Below are positions 24,374 through 37,185 of a DNA stretch of 64,000 nt, in pieces. Origin of the DNA: Epiperipatus broadwayi (Eukaryota > Onychophora > Udeonychophora > Euonychophora > Peripatidae); the NCBI GenBank assembly GCA_028023455.1, contig JAQFVV010000181.1, positions 2,052,001-2,116,000 of the forward strand, read 5' to 3'. Both the position numbers and the translations under genes were made by a program. A model generated the notes under the pieces. The model made no database searches. It saw nothing but the letters and a program-made list of their open reading frames with translations, and was not told where the DNA came from. Position 1 is the first letter of the stretch. Each line of letters opens with the position of its first letter.

Positions 24374-24390
24374 TGCATCCAACATGGGGG
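24374..24390 (+). other. Decayed primer-binding site, tRNA-Lys type
   Basis: TGCATCCAACATGGGGG, immediately after LTR copy C, matches the tRNA-Lys primer complement TGGCGCCCAACGTGGGGC with changes at three or four positions, two of them at CpG. Together with the site at 7093-7111 this fixes the LTR 3' end. Confidence 0.5.
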
Positions 24391-26792
24391 ACAATCTTTA
24401 ATAAACCACGAATGACCTGAGCAAATTTTTTTAATGGAATGTTTTTATCTACCGTATACATAAGATTTATCTTATAAAAGCACTGCCAGAAAGAAATTGC
24501 ATATATATGAAACATGAGAAAGTTTAAATAATTTTAAAACTAATTTTTTGTTAAAAAAAGTCAAAAGGTTGCAATTATTGTTTTTTTTTAACATGTATAG
24601 GCGCGCACAGCCACGTAAGTTTATTAGCGAAATGTGGTACCTTACAATGAGTACCTTTGGGAATTACATCAGTGTAACCCTATGTATGCATTTCAATCAG
24701 TCATAAATAAGTTGGTGGTATTTATAATTGTGCTGCAAATATACACGTTTAAACCCATTATTCTTTAAAACATATTTACATCAATGCAACCTTCTTAAAT
24801 AAATAATTAATAAAATTTGCTTGTCATGCCATGTGTAAAAAATAACATGTATAAAAAATAGAACTCTTGGGGAGGAGGAGGTGTAAACATGGATGGTCCT
24901 TAGGAAAATGATAGCAAACATTTTTTTTGTATATAGTCTTTATACTAACCGAATGTTTTATAAATTTTCATTAATCATGTACTGTAATTACTAACCCTAA
25001 GTAAAATTTTTTTTTTTTGTTTATTTTTTTTTAAGCAAGTTTATTGATATATATCATGTAGCCATAAAAGCTGTAGTGAAAGATTTGAACAAAAAAATAA
25101 GGAAGGTGAGGTCATAAAAGAGATAGAAATTAAATCAGATAATGTTGCAACAGAAAAAATAGAAACAAATATAGATCAAGAAATAGAAGAGAGACATAAG
25201 TTCAAGGTAAAAGATAGCATAGAAATGTTTTTACAATATTTTAAAAAGGTTAAAGTAAAAGTTTGTGTTCGTTTTGAATGGAGATTTAAAAAAAATGAAA
25301 GCATAAAAAAAAATATTCCCAGATTGAAGTAATTCGGAGTTTGTCTAGGTATAAAGGTTTTCGGAGTTACGAAGGTGAAAACAGAACAGAAAGAGAAAGA
25401 GATAAAGTAATAAGTTATAAGAGCAGAATTGACAAGAAAGAAAAGATAGTTTATATTATAAAGTTAGTAGAGAGAAAGAAGGAACTGCCTGACATAGTTT
25501 AAAAGTTAGTAAACGGGCGGAATAGTAAAGAAAATAAACAAAAAGGACTGGAAATGGACAATAAGTACAAATATGATTATTGTAACATCAATAATTTGAT
25601 AAATTTAAATCTGAAACTTCTATTTAAAACTAAAATGATAAATTAAAAATAAATGAAATGTTTTGTCAAATAATAACAGAGGCTTCGTAAAATAAAAGAT
25701 ATTTTCCCCACGCACATGCTCGTAAATAAACAATTCAAATAAATAAAAAAATCAATAAAATCAAGTAAATAAATGGGTCAAGTTAATGTTTTTAAAGTAA
25801 TGTTTTTAGAATGAAATAAATGAAAAAGATAACGGAATTTCTAGAATAAAATCAAGTTAGTCAAATAGATATTTGCATAATAATGAATCGTAGGAAAGTA
25901 AAGTAGTTTTCTGAATACATGCACATAGATAAGGAAGTTAAAGTAATGGTTTAAGAAAAAAATAATATTGTAATATAAATAAATATGTAAACTGATGTCC
26001 GTGATAGTTTAGAATAGTATTATAAGATTAATGTAAATAAATATTTAAAATAATGTTCGTAAGGGTTATAAATAATATTGTAATATAAATAAATATGTTA
26101 AAGTAATGTTCATGTAAATTAAAAAAAATATTGAAAGGTTAAAATACTATAAATGAAAGTCAATCTAAGTTGTATTAAGAGTGTATAAGGGTTTGAAATT
26201 AAGGGAATGAGGGTAGTATTGAAATAAGTTTAGATAAGGTTAAGTTTAAAGCCATTGACTGGATAAATCTTCGTACCCGTGATGGATTGGCAGGGATCAT
26301 TCCTCTTTTAAAATACACACTGGGCAAATCCAGCATGAGCCGCAAGTCACTTCTTCAGGGGAGAATCCCCATATCTCATACCTCATTTTCCAAAGCATAA
26401 GTCGTAAATGGACAAGTTGATAATTCCTGCCATACCCAGCTGCCCTTTCTTTTTTCAAGTCTGGTAGAAACCTGGCAAATGAAGCTTCAATTTTATATAT
26501 GTGTAAGTCGGTATAAGTCACGAATCTGCCTCTGCCTTATTTCCAAAAGATCCCTGTGCCACAAAATTAGTTTGTCCAGTGGTCACTATCCAGGACTCTG
26601 AACATTATAAGCAATGTTTTCAGCATTGAAAGAAGTAAAGCATAATTGAAGATTGCCCTTAGTATGAAAAGTGAAAGATATAAAAAAAAGCAAATTTAGA
26701 AAAATAATAATATTTAGAATTAAAAATTAAAGTTGTCAGAGATAAAATGGTCAAAAATGACACATTTTACTCTCAAACGAAGGAGGGTGCAA
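24391..26792 (+). other. Decayed internal region downstream of LTR copy C
   Basis: No gag, protease or RT motif can be read. One open stretch (about 25048-25332, no ATG at its start) translates to a Glu/Lys-rich segment ending KKNIPRLK and could be a gag relic; I cannot assign it. A GC-richer patch at 26270-26530 has a 74-codon minus-strand frame with several Cys but no known domain. The rest is purine-rich AT DNA. Attribution to the LTR element is by position only. Confidence 0.35.
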
Positions 26793-27855
26793 TGTACCAA
26801 TATTGAAATTGGCACATAATTTATCTAAAAAAAAATAAGTCATAAAAAAAATCTAAAGTTTCTTTATAAAACAAAATGCGGTTGTTTTTGAAAAAAGTAT
26901 GAGTCAGATAGCATTCTATCATTAGTTTTGAAATAAAAGTTAAAATTGATTCATTAAAAGAGGGGAGGGGAGTCTTGGTTAGAAAAGTTAAACTAAAGTT
27001 TTTATAAAAAGGAAGTAAAGAGTTTATTATTATTAGTTGAAATACAATTTAAAAGATTTAAAAAAAAATATAAATCTCTTTATTTAAATTAAAGAAGAAA
27101 AATAATCTTAAAACTATTTTTGATTTTAGAATAGTAAAATATATATGTGCGTGCGAATGTAAATAAATGTAAGCTTGTTAATAAGAGATATAATAAATGC
27201 ATGTTAAAATCATATTGAAAAGATATTAAAACAACATGTTTTGTAATGGCTACTACTAATTAAACAATCTTCAAAAACATGTTGTCATAGGATTAATTAC
27301 TAAAGGAATTTTGACAACACCTATTGCCAGAGGATATTAAAATGAAAACAATTCGCATATATAAATAGCCAGATTTTTATCGGAGTTCAGTTTCAGCCTA
27401 GTTTTCAGTATCAGTCTTGTTTAAATTATGTATCCAGAAACAGAAATGCAGTGCTGAGCATCTTATGGAAATATACGCTCTTCTTTCAGCCCTTAGTCCA
27501 ACAAGATCAGCAAGACCTGCCTGTGAAATAATGTCTACTTAACAGCTCAGAAATCCTCCATCAATATTCCACTGTCTCCAAGAATAAAACCAACGGATTA
27601 GCATCAAATCTCCTCAAGAAACGTCAAATCTAACCGGTTAGATATCCTTTATTAGATATACTCTGTCTGAAGCAGCTAACAACAAGCAATATGCATGTTC
27701 CAAAAATCTTAGGTAAAACATTTTATTATTCTCATTTATATGTAGTAGCCACCACTGTAATTCATAAAAATTCACGATTCAAATTATATGAACTTTATAA
27801 GCATGCATAAAATGAACTATTGATGTGCATGTTTGTGAATGTTAGATAATTCAAA
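26793..27855 (+). mobile_element. Possible LTR of a second family (~1.06 kb)
   Basis: A purine tract (ACGAAGGAGGGTG, 26778-26789) precedes TGTACCAATATTG at 26793, as a polypurine tract precedes an LTR. Inside are a TATA box with a correctly spaced initiator (27360-27393) and an AATAAA signal near 27581. A primer-site-like sequence begins at 27856, and a gag-like frame follows at 28249. No second copy is in the window, so the ends rest on this logic alone. Confidence 0.4.
27360..27393 (+). promoter_or_regulatory. Core promoter: TATA box plus initiator
   Basis: TATAAATAG at 27360-27368 is followed 27-29 bases later by TCAGTTT (27387-27393), a good match to the arthropod and general metazoan initiator TCAKTY. 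The spacing is that of a pol II core promoter. Likely the promoter of the surrounding LTR. Confidence 0.5.
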
Positions 27856-27874
27856 TGTCTCCCAATGTTTGGGC
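27856..27874 (+). other. Primer-binding-site-like sequence
   Basis: TGTCTCCCAATGTTTGGGC resembles the tRNA-Lys primer complement with about four changes and one extra base. It sits between the promoter-bearing repeat and the gag-like frame, as expected, but the match alone would not be convincing. Confidence 0.35.
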
Positions 27875-28248
27875 TAACCCATCATAAATGACGGTTAATT
27901 AAATACTTTGTTCTTGTTTAAAAATAAAAACCTTAAAAAAAGCTAAATTACATATTTAAAGTGGTATTAAAAATAAAAAAAGAATTGACCGAAACCTTTT
28001 TTTTTCTTCTTTAAATGAAAAAAGATTTATGGTATTTACATTATTTAAAATACCTCATTATGTTAAATCAGAGACAGTTGATGTTTGGGCAGAGTTAAAG
28101 CATTAAGATCGGGTAGAGAAAAATGGACAAGGGGGTGGGAGTCAGAGTATATTTCCGTCTTAGTTAAGAAAAATATATAAACAATAATAATATTTGATTT
28201 GTTAATGCAAAAGATAATTTTAAAAAAATAAAAAGTAATAGCATAACT

Positions 28249-28488
28249 ATGAATAACAAAATGGAGCCGGTAGAAAGCCCAATATATTTTAAAAATCCAC
28301 AGTTAGTGGAAAAAGAGAAAGAAAAAGTATCTGAGATGCGAATGATGATGAAAATGATGGTGAATATGATGCAAGAATTCAAACAAAGTCAGCAAGACCT
28401 CAAAGCAGAATTGATGAAAGAAATGCGTCAAGAAATTAATCAAGTCAAAGGAGAAATTATTAACTTAGAACTGAAATTAGAGAAATGA
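28249..28488 (+). pseudogene. Gag-like N-terminal fragment, Met-rich coiled coil
   Basis: 79 codons from ATG to TGA. Residues 22-79 are a run of Met, Lys, Glu and Gln heptads, including MRMMMKMMVNMMQEF, and predict a long coiled coil. N-terminal coiled coils of this kind are usual in gag proteins of Ty3/gypsy-type elements, and the position about 375 bp after a primer-like site fits. No matrix, capsid or zinc-knuckle motif follows; after the stop the DNA has no open frame and soon runs into the end of the element near 28755. Short and truncated; a chance frame is possible. Confidence 0.35.
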
Positions 28489-28755
28489 GGGGTAAAAAAT
28501 AGAGGAAGTAGAAACAAATAAAGTGTTTGGATAGTAGGGGTTTGAATCTAGCAGCCGAGGTGGGCCATTGTTGATAGTTAAAGCTATCAATAATATCTCC
28601 CATTTTGCTCGAATGTGCCGGTTCGTTCACGTAACATTTATAAGATTATAAATGTATTATGAAGAAGTATGAAACCAGCAAAACATATATATGTGTAAGT
28701 AAACTTCATTCAGTGGAACCATCCAGCACAAATGGTGGCCACATATGACGTTACA
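28489..28755. other. Element end bearing GACGTTACA
   Basis: No frame. At 28747-28755 GACGTTACA meets an AT tract; on the minus strand it reads TGTAACGTCATATG, resembling the TGTAAC starts at 5206, 22183, 50617 and 56188. It could be the outer edge of the 22183-28755 composite or the start of a minus-strand LTR. Confidence 0.35.
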
Positions 28756-29384
28756 ATATATATATATATATATAAATAAACATTTTACCTATAAATTAAT
28801 ATATAATAAAAGTACATTAAATCGACTGATATTCTTGTAAATTATTATTACTTGTTTCATATAGAATGTAAAAATATAATATAATTTTCTAATTATTTAA
28901 ATTATTTTTTTAGTTTTACTATAATTATTTTTATTTTCTTATTTATTATATAAATTAATAGAAAAAGATTTTAAAAATTATATTAAGAAAATTAAAAAGG
29001 CAATTTATATAATATATGTGTGTGTATCCATAATAATATTTTTATGAGTATTAGTATATGTTTAATGCTGTTATTACTTTATTTCAAGTAGGTTATGTGG
29101 GTATGTGTGAATCTATATATATATAATAGTGAAAATTTTAATGACCTAAGAGTGGTGGAAACACAAGAGGAGACTTTTAATCAATCCCATCACATTGGTT
29201 GCTGAAAACCAACCATGTAACCACATAAACTACCACAGGCTACCTGAACAATCACAGGTTACATACACAGGGAGCATATGACATGGATTTTAAAACTCCA
29301 CTCCAGAGTATGAGTCCCCTTGTAGACAATACCATGGATAAATATAATAATTAAAATACAAGATTCTTTTTATAATTTAAAATA
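28756..29384. other. AT-rich DNA, nothing recognised
   Basis: A less AT-rich patch at 29130-29340 has no frame, boxes or matches in the window. Confidence 0.5.
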
Positions 29385-29655
29385 TTTTTATCTTAATTCT
29401 TAAGATGTCTTAATCTCAAATATAGGTTCTTTTCACTCTTAATTATCTTATCTTATTCTAGAAGTATTGTATTTATTTTAAATATAAGTTCTTTTGCAAG
29501 ATTAAAATACCACATCTTATGTTTTAAAATATCTTAATCTTAAATATGAGTTCTTTTACAAGTCTAAAATATCTTAATCTCAGGTTTTAAAAACACATTT
29601 ATCTCAAATATAGGCTCTTTTACAAGTTTGGGATATCTTGATCTCAGGGTTCAAA
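29385..29655 (+). repeat. Diverged tandem repeat, ~70-bp unit, about four copies
   Basis: The blocks ATCTTAATCTCAAATATAGG and TTCTTTTACAAG recur about every 65-75 bp (near 29410, 29485, 29545 and 29600). Units are diverged, so the array is old. Non-coding. Confidence 0.6.
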
Positions 29656-30310
29656 TTCTGAATAAAATGCAATGAGAACAAAATGTTAATGATAATACTT
29701 TAACTTCTTAACAAACTATGATGATTATTATTATTAAACTTAACGTTAAACATTTGTCATTTTTCTTAGTTTATTTTGGAATCTTAGTATTTTAAGAAAG
29801 TAGAAATGAAATTACATAAGAATAGAATACTCAAATATTGAAGTAATATATAATTGATAACTTGAAAAACATTTAAACACTTTACAATTATTAAAATATA
29901 ATTATTTCACTTCTATTGACCATAAACACTGAAATCTTACATTTTCTTGTGTAAATTTGAATAAGCAATATTAAAATAATGTAGAAAGCAGTAAGGGCAT
30001 CTTTTATGTTCTCCACTACACAATAATTACTTTTGAAATGAGGTAAATAATATAACATTTATCTTCTAAGAATGCAGATATAATAAATAATTATTAAGCA
30101 AAATGAATATATAACTACTATGTGACCATTGAAATGTACTCTTAAAATAATTATTAATGCAAATCTTATTAAATAGATTTTCTGATAAACAGATGATCTT
30201 ATGCAATGATATTATAATGGCAATGAAACAAAAAAATGTATTTAATTAATAATAAAATATTTATTTACAATGTATAATTATCATACATAAAAATGATTTA
30301 CAATAATTAT
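29656..30310. other. AT-rich DNA, nothing recognised
   Basis: No feature supported. Confidence 0.5.
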
Positions 30311-30697
30311 TTACAATTTATAAACATGCGCTATATAAAATAAATGCTTATTTATATATGTTTAAGTTTCATTTGAGAATGACATTTAGTAAATTCTAGA
30401 TAATTTCGTCGACGTCATTCATTCACACATCGTAAACAGTAATTTAAAGTGAGTGGTCTATCCTCACGCTTTCTCTTCCAGTACTTAAGATTTGCCTATA
30501 TATAAGCATTTGGGTTGGAAAGAATAAGTGGATTCATTTTATTCTTTCTTAAATACTATATCTTGTGTTGGAAGTTAAAGTATTTATTTATTATTAATAC
30601 TCGTAAAAAGCGTATGCACAATAGCTTGAAAGGCTGATCTTTAATGTATTACAATTTATAAACATGCGCTATATAAAATAAATGCTTATTTATATCT
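30311..30697 (+). repeat. Second locus of the ~335-bp tandem family
   Basis: A 47-bp block starting TTACAATTTATAAACATGCG at 30311 recurs at 30649, a spacing of 338 bp. Between them are diverged forms of the blocks seen at 3264-3835: AAATTCTAGATAATTTCG, AATTTAAAGTGAGTGG, ACTTAAGATTTGCC and AAATACTATATCTTGTG. Same order and same period. Confidence 0.65.
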
Positions 30698-31848
<1,151 letters not shown>

Positions 31849-32317
31849 TACTCCTATAGTAATTCCAAATATACCAAAAATATATACATTATTATAATAC
31901 CCTTTTTATATATATTAGAGATTAAAACATTCTTCCCTTTGGAAAGGAATTATCTCTTTGTTTAAGTCCTTTTATTCTTCATTGATGTAATATATAACAT
32001 ACTTATTTATTAAGGCAGAGTAGAAATGTAGAGATGTGAATTTATAATAAAATTCTTTAAAAAATGTTTACAAATGAAACTTCAACATTTTAAATTGTAA
32101 CCAAGTGCTGACAACAGAATTCAAATAGCAACATTTCTTTTAAACACATTTTAATGGCAATTAGAGTCAGAGGAGTAATAAGTAGGAGGATAATCTTAAT
32201 TATAGATTGCTTTTTATACAGTTTTGTAATTACAAGTCCAATTTTTGAGCTATTTCAATCATGATGATGTAAGCTTAATTATTTCTTCATTTTAAAAATA
32301 TATCAGGTAATATATTT
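31849..32317. other. AT-rich DNA, nothing recognised
   Basis: No feature supported. Confidence 0.5.
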
Positions 32318-32339
32318 CTATCATATAATACTAAATCAT

Positions 32340-32788
32340 TAAAACAGGCAAAATTCACTATACATATTGCCACACACAGCAAGCTGGAGTAATCAATGGA
32401 TGCCAGAAGGCTTGTGCATAAAATCCCCATCTAGTGCCTACTCATCCAATATCCCCAGACTAATTTCTGGCTTGTGGCCTTCATCAGTGAGGTACCATAA
32501 AATCCTCATCTAGTGCATACCCATCAAATATCCCCAGACTAGTTTTTGGCTTGTGACCATCAGTGAGGAGCCTTGGGTCTCAATGATGAAGGCCACAAGC
32601 CAGAAACTAGTCTGGGGATATTGGTTGAGTAGGCACTAGATGGGGATTTTATGCACAAGCCTTCTAGCATCCATTGATTACTCTATCTTGCTGTATGTGG
32701 CAATACATATAGTGAGTTGAGTTTTGCCTGTTTTAACAACAGTTGTACACAAGCATAAGAAATAGTGGTCATGTGATGTTTATTGGCT
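32340..32788. mobile_element. Foldback family F1, copy b, inserted into an F2 copy
   Basis: Bounded by a 14-bp direct repeat TAATACTAAATCAT (32326-32339 and 32789-32802), which is itself part of family F2, so F1 jumped into F2. The arms face each other: GGCAAAATTCACTATACATATTGCC at the left and GGCAATACATATAGTGAGTTGAG at the right. Three hammerhead-like cores are present (minus near 32450-32500, minus near 32535-32575, plus near 32585-32625), each with at least one core change (GAAAT, AAAAC, ATGATGA). After the right arm comes the tail AGTGGTCATGTGATGTTTATTGG shared with copy c. Confidence 0.75.
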
Positions 32789-32970
32789 TAATACTAAATC
32801 ATCCATGCACTTTACTACTGTTACACAATGCTTTATTTACTATCCTCTTTTACAGTTTACAGTTTTGTTGTCTCAAAAATCTTCAGAACTACAACATAAT
32901 ACAAACATATGAATATAAATATACATGAACATATAATTTACATTATATATATATATATATATATATATTT
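32789..32970 (-). mobile_element. Family F2 copy, disrupted by F1
   Basis: Same sequence as 782-958 from ACTAAATCATCCATGCAC to the TATATATA end, with its first ~20 bp lying left of the F1 insertion (32318-32339). The hammerhead-like core has lost its helix II (minus strand near 32860-32890). The short minus- and plus-strand frames here are artefacts. Confidence 0.65.
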
Positions 32971-34244
32971 CTGCTATAGACAATTCAGAAAAACTAGTCA
33001 AATCAATCAAGAAATAATTGCATTTGAGATGAGAAGCTATGAGACCTGTTTTAACATAAAGCAATTTGAACACAAACTTTTCATTATTATCATTAAAAAG
33101 TTAATTTTATTAATCTGTCTTTTATTATAATTTTTATAAGACAAATTTAAATAATTATCACTGTTTCTTTTTTCAATAGTCATAATGCTTTTATAAAAGT
33201 TTGTCATTGTATATCCTAGTTTGCTATAGGTGTGTGGACTTTGTTTAATAATTATAATCACTGCTAATAATTGATTGAAAGTTAGTTGAAACTTGCCAAG
33301 TATAGACTTACAGCAAAATGTTCAGAATTTAACTAATGTTAGATAAAAATGAAACACTATACTTTTACTAACATGAGTTTCTTTGGGCTTCTTTGGAAAA
33401 AATATTAGAATTTTCTTTTGAATCTTTTAGAATTATTATTTACTAATTCAATTGAATCTATGCCTTTAGGAGGAAACACTGCATGGATAACTTACTCATT
33501 ATTTACACTATCATGATGATCATAAACAATAAAACTTTAAATTTTAACATTGACTTGAAATAAAGTCAAATATAAACCAAGCAATTTACTTCAAAACTTA
33601 AATATGATTAAAATTTAAATGAAATGAATTATGAAAAAGTAGAAGTGTTTAAATTTTTAATTGTTTATTTTTATACTAGGGTGCATTAGTTTTTCTCCAC
33701 CCATGCACCAAAATTAATATTGCAATATATCTTTATTAGACCACAGAGTTACAAGTATGTGTTATAATATTTATATTAGTAGTCATTATTGACTTTTAAT
33801 TGACCTGACCTTGAACTCTGTACTTTAAATCCAGATAATTTAGACATGTAACATCTAGATGACAAATGAATTTGTTAATGAACAATTGTTTTAATTCTAA
33901 ATAATTATTAAATTACTTATTTAATAAAATTATTTACTGATTTTCAAACTAAACATTTTTTTTTATTTACTACTTTTTCTTTATTCTTTCTCTTGCTTTA
34001 TTTAAAAGCTTATTTTTAAAATAAATTAAAACTTGGTTGACTGTATCCAATATTTTAAAATAAACTTTTAATAAATCTTTTTAACTTTGAACACCTTACA
34101 TGTGTGCTCCAACACACACACATACATGCACATTAATATAAACATTTTCAAATACAATGAAAATAAATTAGCTATTGATTGATATTTAAAATCAATTAAA
34201 AACTAGAGCTCCTCTCAGTCAGTTATACTTACTATTTTAAAATC
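32971..34244. other. AT-rich DNA, nothing recognised
   Basis: No gene or repeat recognised. A short CA-rich tract lies near 34110. Confidence 0.5.
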
Positions 34245-34262
34245 CTACTTCTAAATATTGTG

Positions 34263-34787
34263 TTTTCCTGAAGGTTTGGATGATGGTATTCTAGTTATAT
34301 TTTTATATTGGATTATTTTTATCAAATCCTATAAGCCAACCTAGTGTGATTATACATAATGTACAGAAACCACTAATTAACTTTGCTCTTAGGAAAAAGT
34401 GGAGAAATCAGGAGAAACCTCATAGATAAGTATATGAAATTTCTACTGATTGTTGCCTTTGCCAGGATAGCTCAGTTGGTTAGAGCATTACCTTAAAATT
34501 CAATAATCAAGAATTTAAGGATCCAGGTTCGAATTTCATGCTAGTACTGTCACTGGTCAAACCAGCAACATCTGAAGAAGAGGGGATAATAATATCTCTC
34601 GAAATGTTGCATATACTAACTTGTTTGATATGCTATTACTAGCAGTTGAATGTTGCATATACTAACCTGTTTGATGTGCTATTACTAACAGTTGAATGTA
34701 TTTGAAATATTTAAATAAAGTTAAATTTTTCTAAAGATATTCAATACTCATATTAGATGATGGAAATAGTCCAATATAAAAATACAA
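34263..34787 (+). mobile_element. tRNA-headed SINE, copy 2 (long form)
   Basis: Flanked by ~18-bp direct repeats with a few differences (34245-34262 and 34788-34805). Starts TTTTCCTGAAGGTTTGG like copy 1. Its 5' block TTATATTTTTATATTGGATT (34296-34315) is the inverted repeat of the 3' end AGTCCAATATAAAAATACAAC (34769-34789). The tRNA-like head at about 34462-34545 has A box ATAGCTCAGTTGG and B box GGTTCGAATTT. A CTGAAGAAGAGG...CTCTCGAAATGTTG hairpin motif lies at 34570-34610. A ~46-bp tandem duplication (GTTGCATATACTAAC..., near 34606-34700) is internal. It holds ~150 bp between 5' block and tRNA head that copy 1 lacks. Confidence 0.8.
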
Positions 34788-34805
34788 CTACTTCTAAATA
34801 CTTTG

Positions 34806-35302
34806 ATATAAATTGGTATTTAATAAATTATAACTGTTATTTTTAAAAAAAAATATTTATTCAAAAAAAATCAACAACTAAACATTCTAACTAAGTTAAC
34901 TAATCATTTCAAACAGCATAAAACAATTTTATTTATTAAATTGATTTAAAACATACTAATCTCTAGATTAAATCTTTAATTTAAATATTAATTTTATTTT
35001 TAATTATATATTAAACCTAAAATAATGTAAATACTGCTAACTAATTGAGCTAACTAAATTAGTTTAACTTATACTATTGAAACATATAATTTAAGATTTT
35101 AATTATGATAGCATAATTAAAGAAATTTACTTAATTATAGTCTTATATAATTTTTTAAAAAATGTAATGCGTTAAAACATACATCTAAGCCAAAAGGTTA
35201 CATATATGGTTACAATATATCTAGACAAATATTGAGTGTGTGCAAAAAATTTTGAAGATGACATATGAAAAAATAAATCCAAATATAGAAAACAAAAATT
35301 AC
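34806..35302. other. AT-rich DNA, nothing recognised
   Basis: No feature supported. Confidence 0.5.
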
Positions 35303-37185
35303 ATCATCATCATTGTCAACCATTATCAATTCATTGCAGGATGAAGGTCTCCGCAAGTTCAATCGATCTTCTCTGATTTCTAGCCTCTTTTCTCAACATT
35401 ATCTCAGCACACTTCCTTATTTCATTGATCCATCTCACATATGGTCTCTTTCTGGGTCTTTTACAATCTCTTGGAATCCAGTTTAAGATTTCAATTGTCC
35501 ATTTATTATCATCTCTTCTAGCAATATACACAACCCAACTCCACTTCAGTATTTTAATTTTTTCAACAATTTCAGTAATACCTGTTTATTTTCTTACCCA
35601 TGTATTATTGCATTTTCTATTTCTATTTCTTATTTCTAACATGCATCTCTTCATACATATTTGAAAGGTCTGATGCCTCTTCATGGCTCTTCTGGATCCA
35701 TAAGTAAAAACTGGTAAAATACATTTATTAAAAAACCTTTTTTTTTTCAAACACATAGGCATATTTTCTTTTAATATTAAGTTATTTCTATCAAAAGCAC
35801 TCCAACCAAGTTTAATTATATGATTAATTTTATCCATTATGTTTCCATATGTAGTAATAATCTGACTAAAGTATTTGTGGTTAACTTTTTCTAACTCATC
35901 ATTATCCATCTTTATTTTCAGTTTTTGAGCAAATCTATTGAATATTACTTTAGTCTTCTTAATGTTCATCTTTAGTCCTACTTACTTATATTCATCTGAT
36001 AATTCTTGCAACATTTCCTGAAGCTCTAAAGCATTATTTGCAAAAATAACTACATCATCCGCAAAATTTAAATGACTTAAATAATCTCCATTCACTTCCA
36101 TTTACTTTTATTACTTTAGCTTTCATTTTAATCCACAAAATACATCTTGCAGCACTGCTGTAAAAAGTTTTGAAGATATGAAGTCACACTGTCTTACACT
36201 TTTCTCAATGTTACCTTTCCTACTATCATTATGTAATTTAATTGCTGCTGTTGCAGTTTTACAAATATTCTTCAGAATATGGTAGTATTCTGGGTCTTGA
36301 TAATGCAATGCTTTAATCATTGAGGAAATGTTTATAGAATCAAATGTCTTTTCATAATCTACAAATCCAAAGCATATTGGCAACTCATATTCATTGGTTC
36401 ATTCTATAACTTCTCTCTATACTTGGATATGATCCATTGTACTAAAACCACTTTTAAATCCAGCTTGTCCTTTTGGTTAGTTGAAATCTAAAATTCTTTG
36501 TAGACAATTTGTAATTATCTGTATAAAAATTTTGTATATATCTGATAAGACTGTAATTTTTAATACCTTCTTTATCACCTTTTTAGAATATTAATATTAG
36601 TACTGCATTCTTCCAATTATCTTTTACATCTTTATCATTTAGACATTTGGGTATATAACTTTGACAAAAAAATTTCTATTTATTCACCTGCTTCTTTTAA
36701 GATATTGATTATAATTCCATCATTACCAGGAGCTTTTCTCTTCTTCATTAATTTAATTGCATGTCTCACTTTTTCACTTAAAATCCTGGGCAATTCAGAA
36801 GATAGAATGGTTGTATGAGGTACTTGTTCTTTATTACTATATAATTCTTGATAAAAGTCTTCTACCCATTTCATGATGTCATCTCTCTTTTTAGTAATAA
36901 TTCCATCTTTTTTTCTTATTACAGATATAAGTTTCCTACCAATATCAAAATGTTGTTTTACACACTTGAGTCTTTTATTCTCTTTTATAGCTTTCCTTGT
37001 TTGTTCACAATTATATTTTCTTACAGTATTATCAACTTTTTTTTAGACCATTTTACAAAGTTTTAGGTAAACAATCCTTCTTAATGCATCATTATTATAT
37101 ATCTTCATATTCCTTATTTTCTTTATAAATTCTCTAGTCTCAGTAGAAATTCTATTGGCCAATTCCTGCTTTTTTGTACCAGCTA
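35303..37185 (-). pseudogene. RTE-like LINE, 5'-truncated, broken
   Basis: Minus-strand reverse-transcriptase polyprotein in pieces. Near 36700-36870 comes a segment VEDFYQELYSNKEQ ... KRKAPGNDGI, the usual pre-RT and first RT block. Near 36250-36370 is motif A FVDYEKTFDSI, then VRQCDFISSKLF (motif B, with QGD changed to QCD). Near 36050 is FADD, an intact motif C. At 35586-35969 are NIKKTKVIF and LPVFTYGSRR, the thumb region. The C-terminus at 35331-35531 reads IARRDDNKWTIEILNW ... KRPRKRPYVRW, the signature tail of RTE elements. The 3' end is a GATGATGATG run near 35303. Stops and frame changes are spread throughout and the endonuclease domain is missing, so it is dead. The same family gives the stubs at 49378-49660 and 51221-51246. 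Confidence 0.85.

Noticed and set aside
26310-26360. CTGAAGAAG string on the minus strand as another hammerhead
   Set aside because: No GAAA follows at the right distance and helix II does not pair.
26297-26521. Cys-containing 74-codon frame on the minus strand
   Set aside because: CGSCWICPVC looks zinc-ribbon-like, but there is no partner Cys pair or known domain, and the frame lies in decayed retrotransposon DNA.
28541-28570. B-box-like GGTTTGAATCT as a tRNA or SINE
   Set aside because: No A box at the right distance upstream and no cloverleaf can be drawn.
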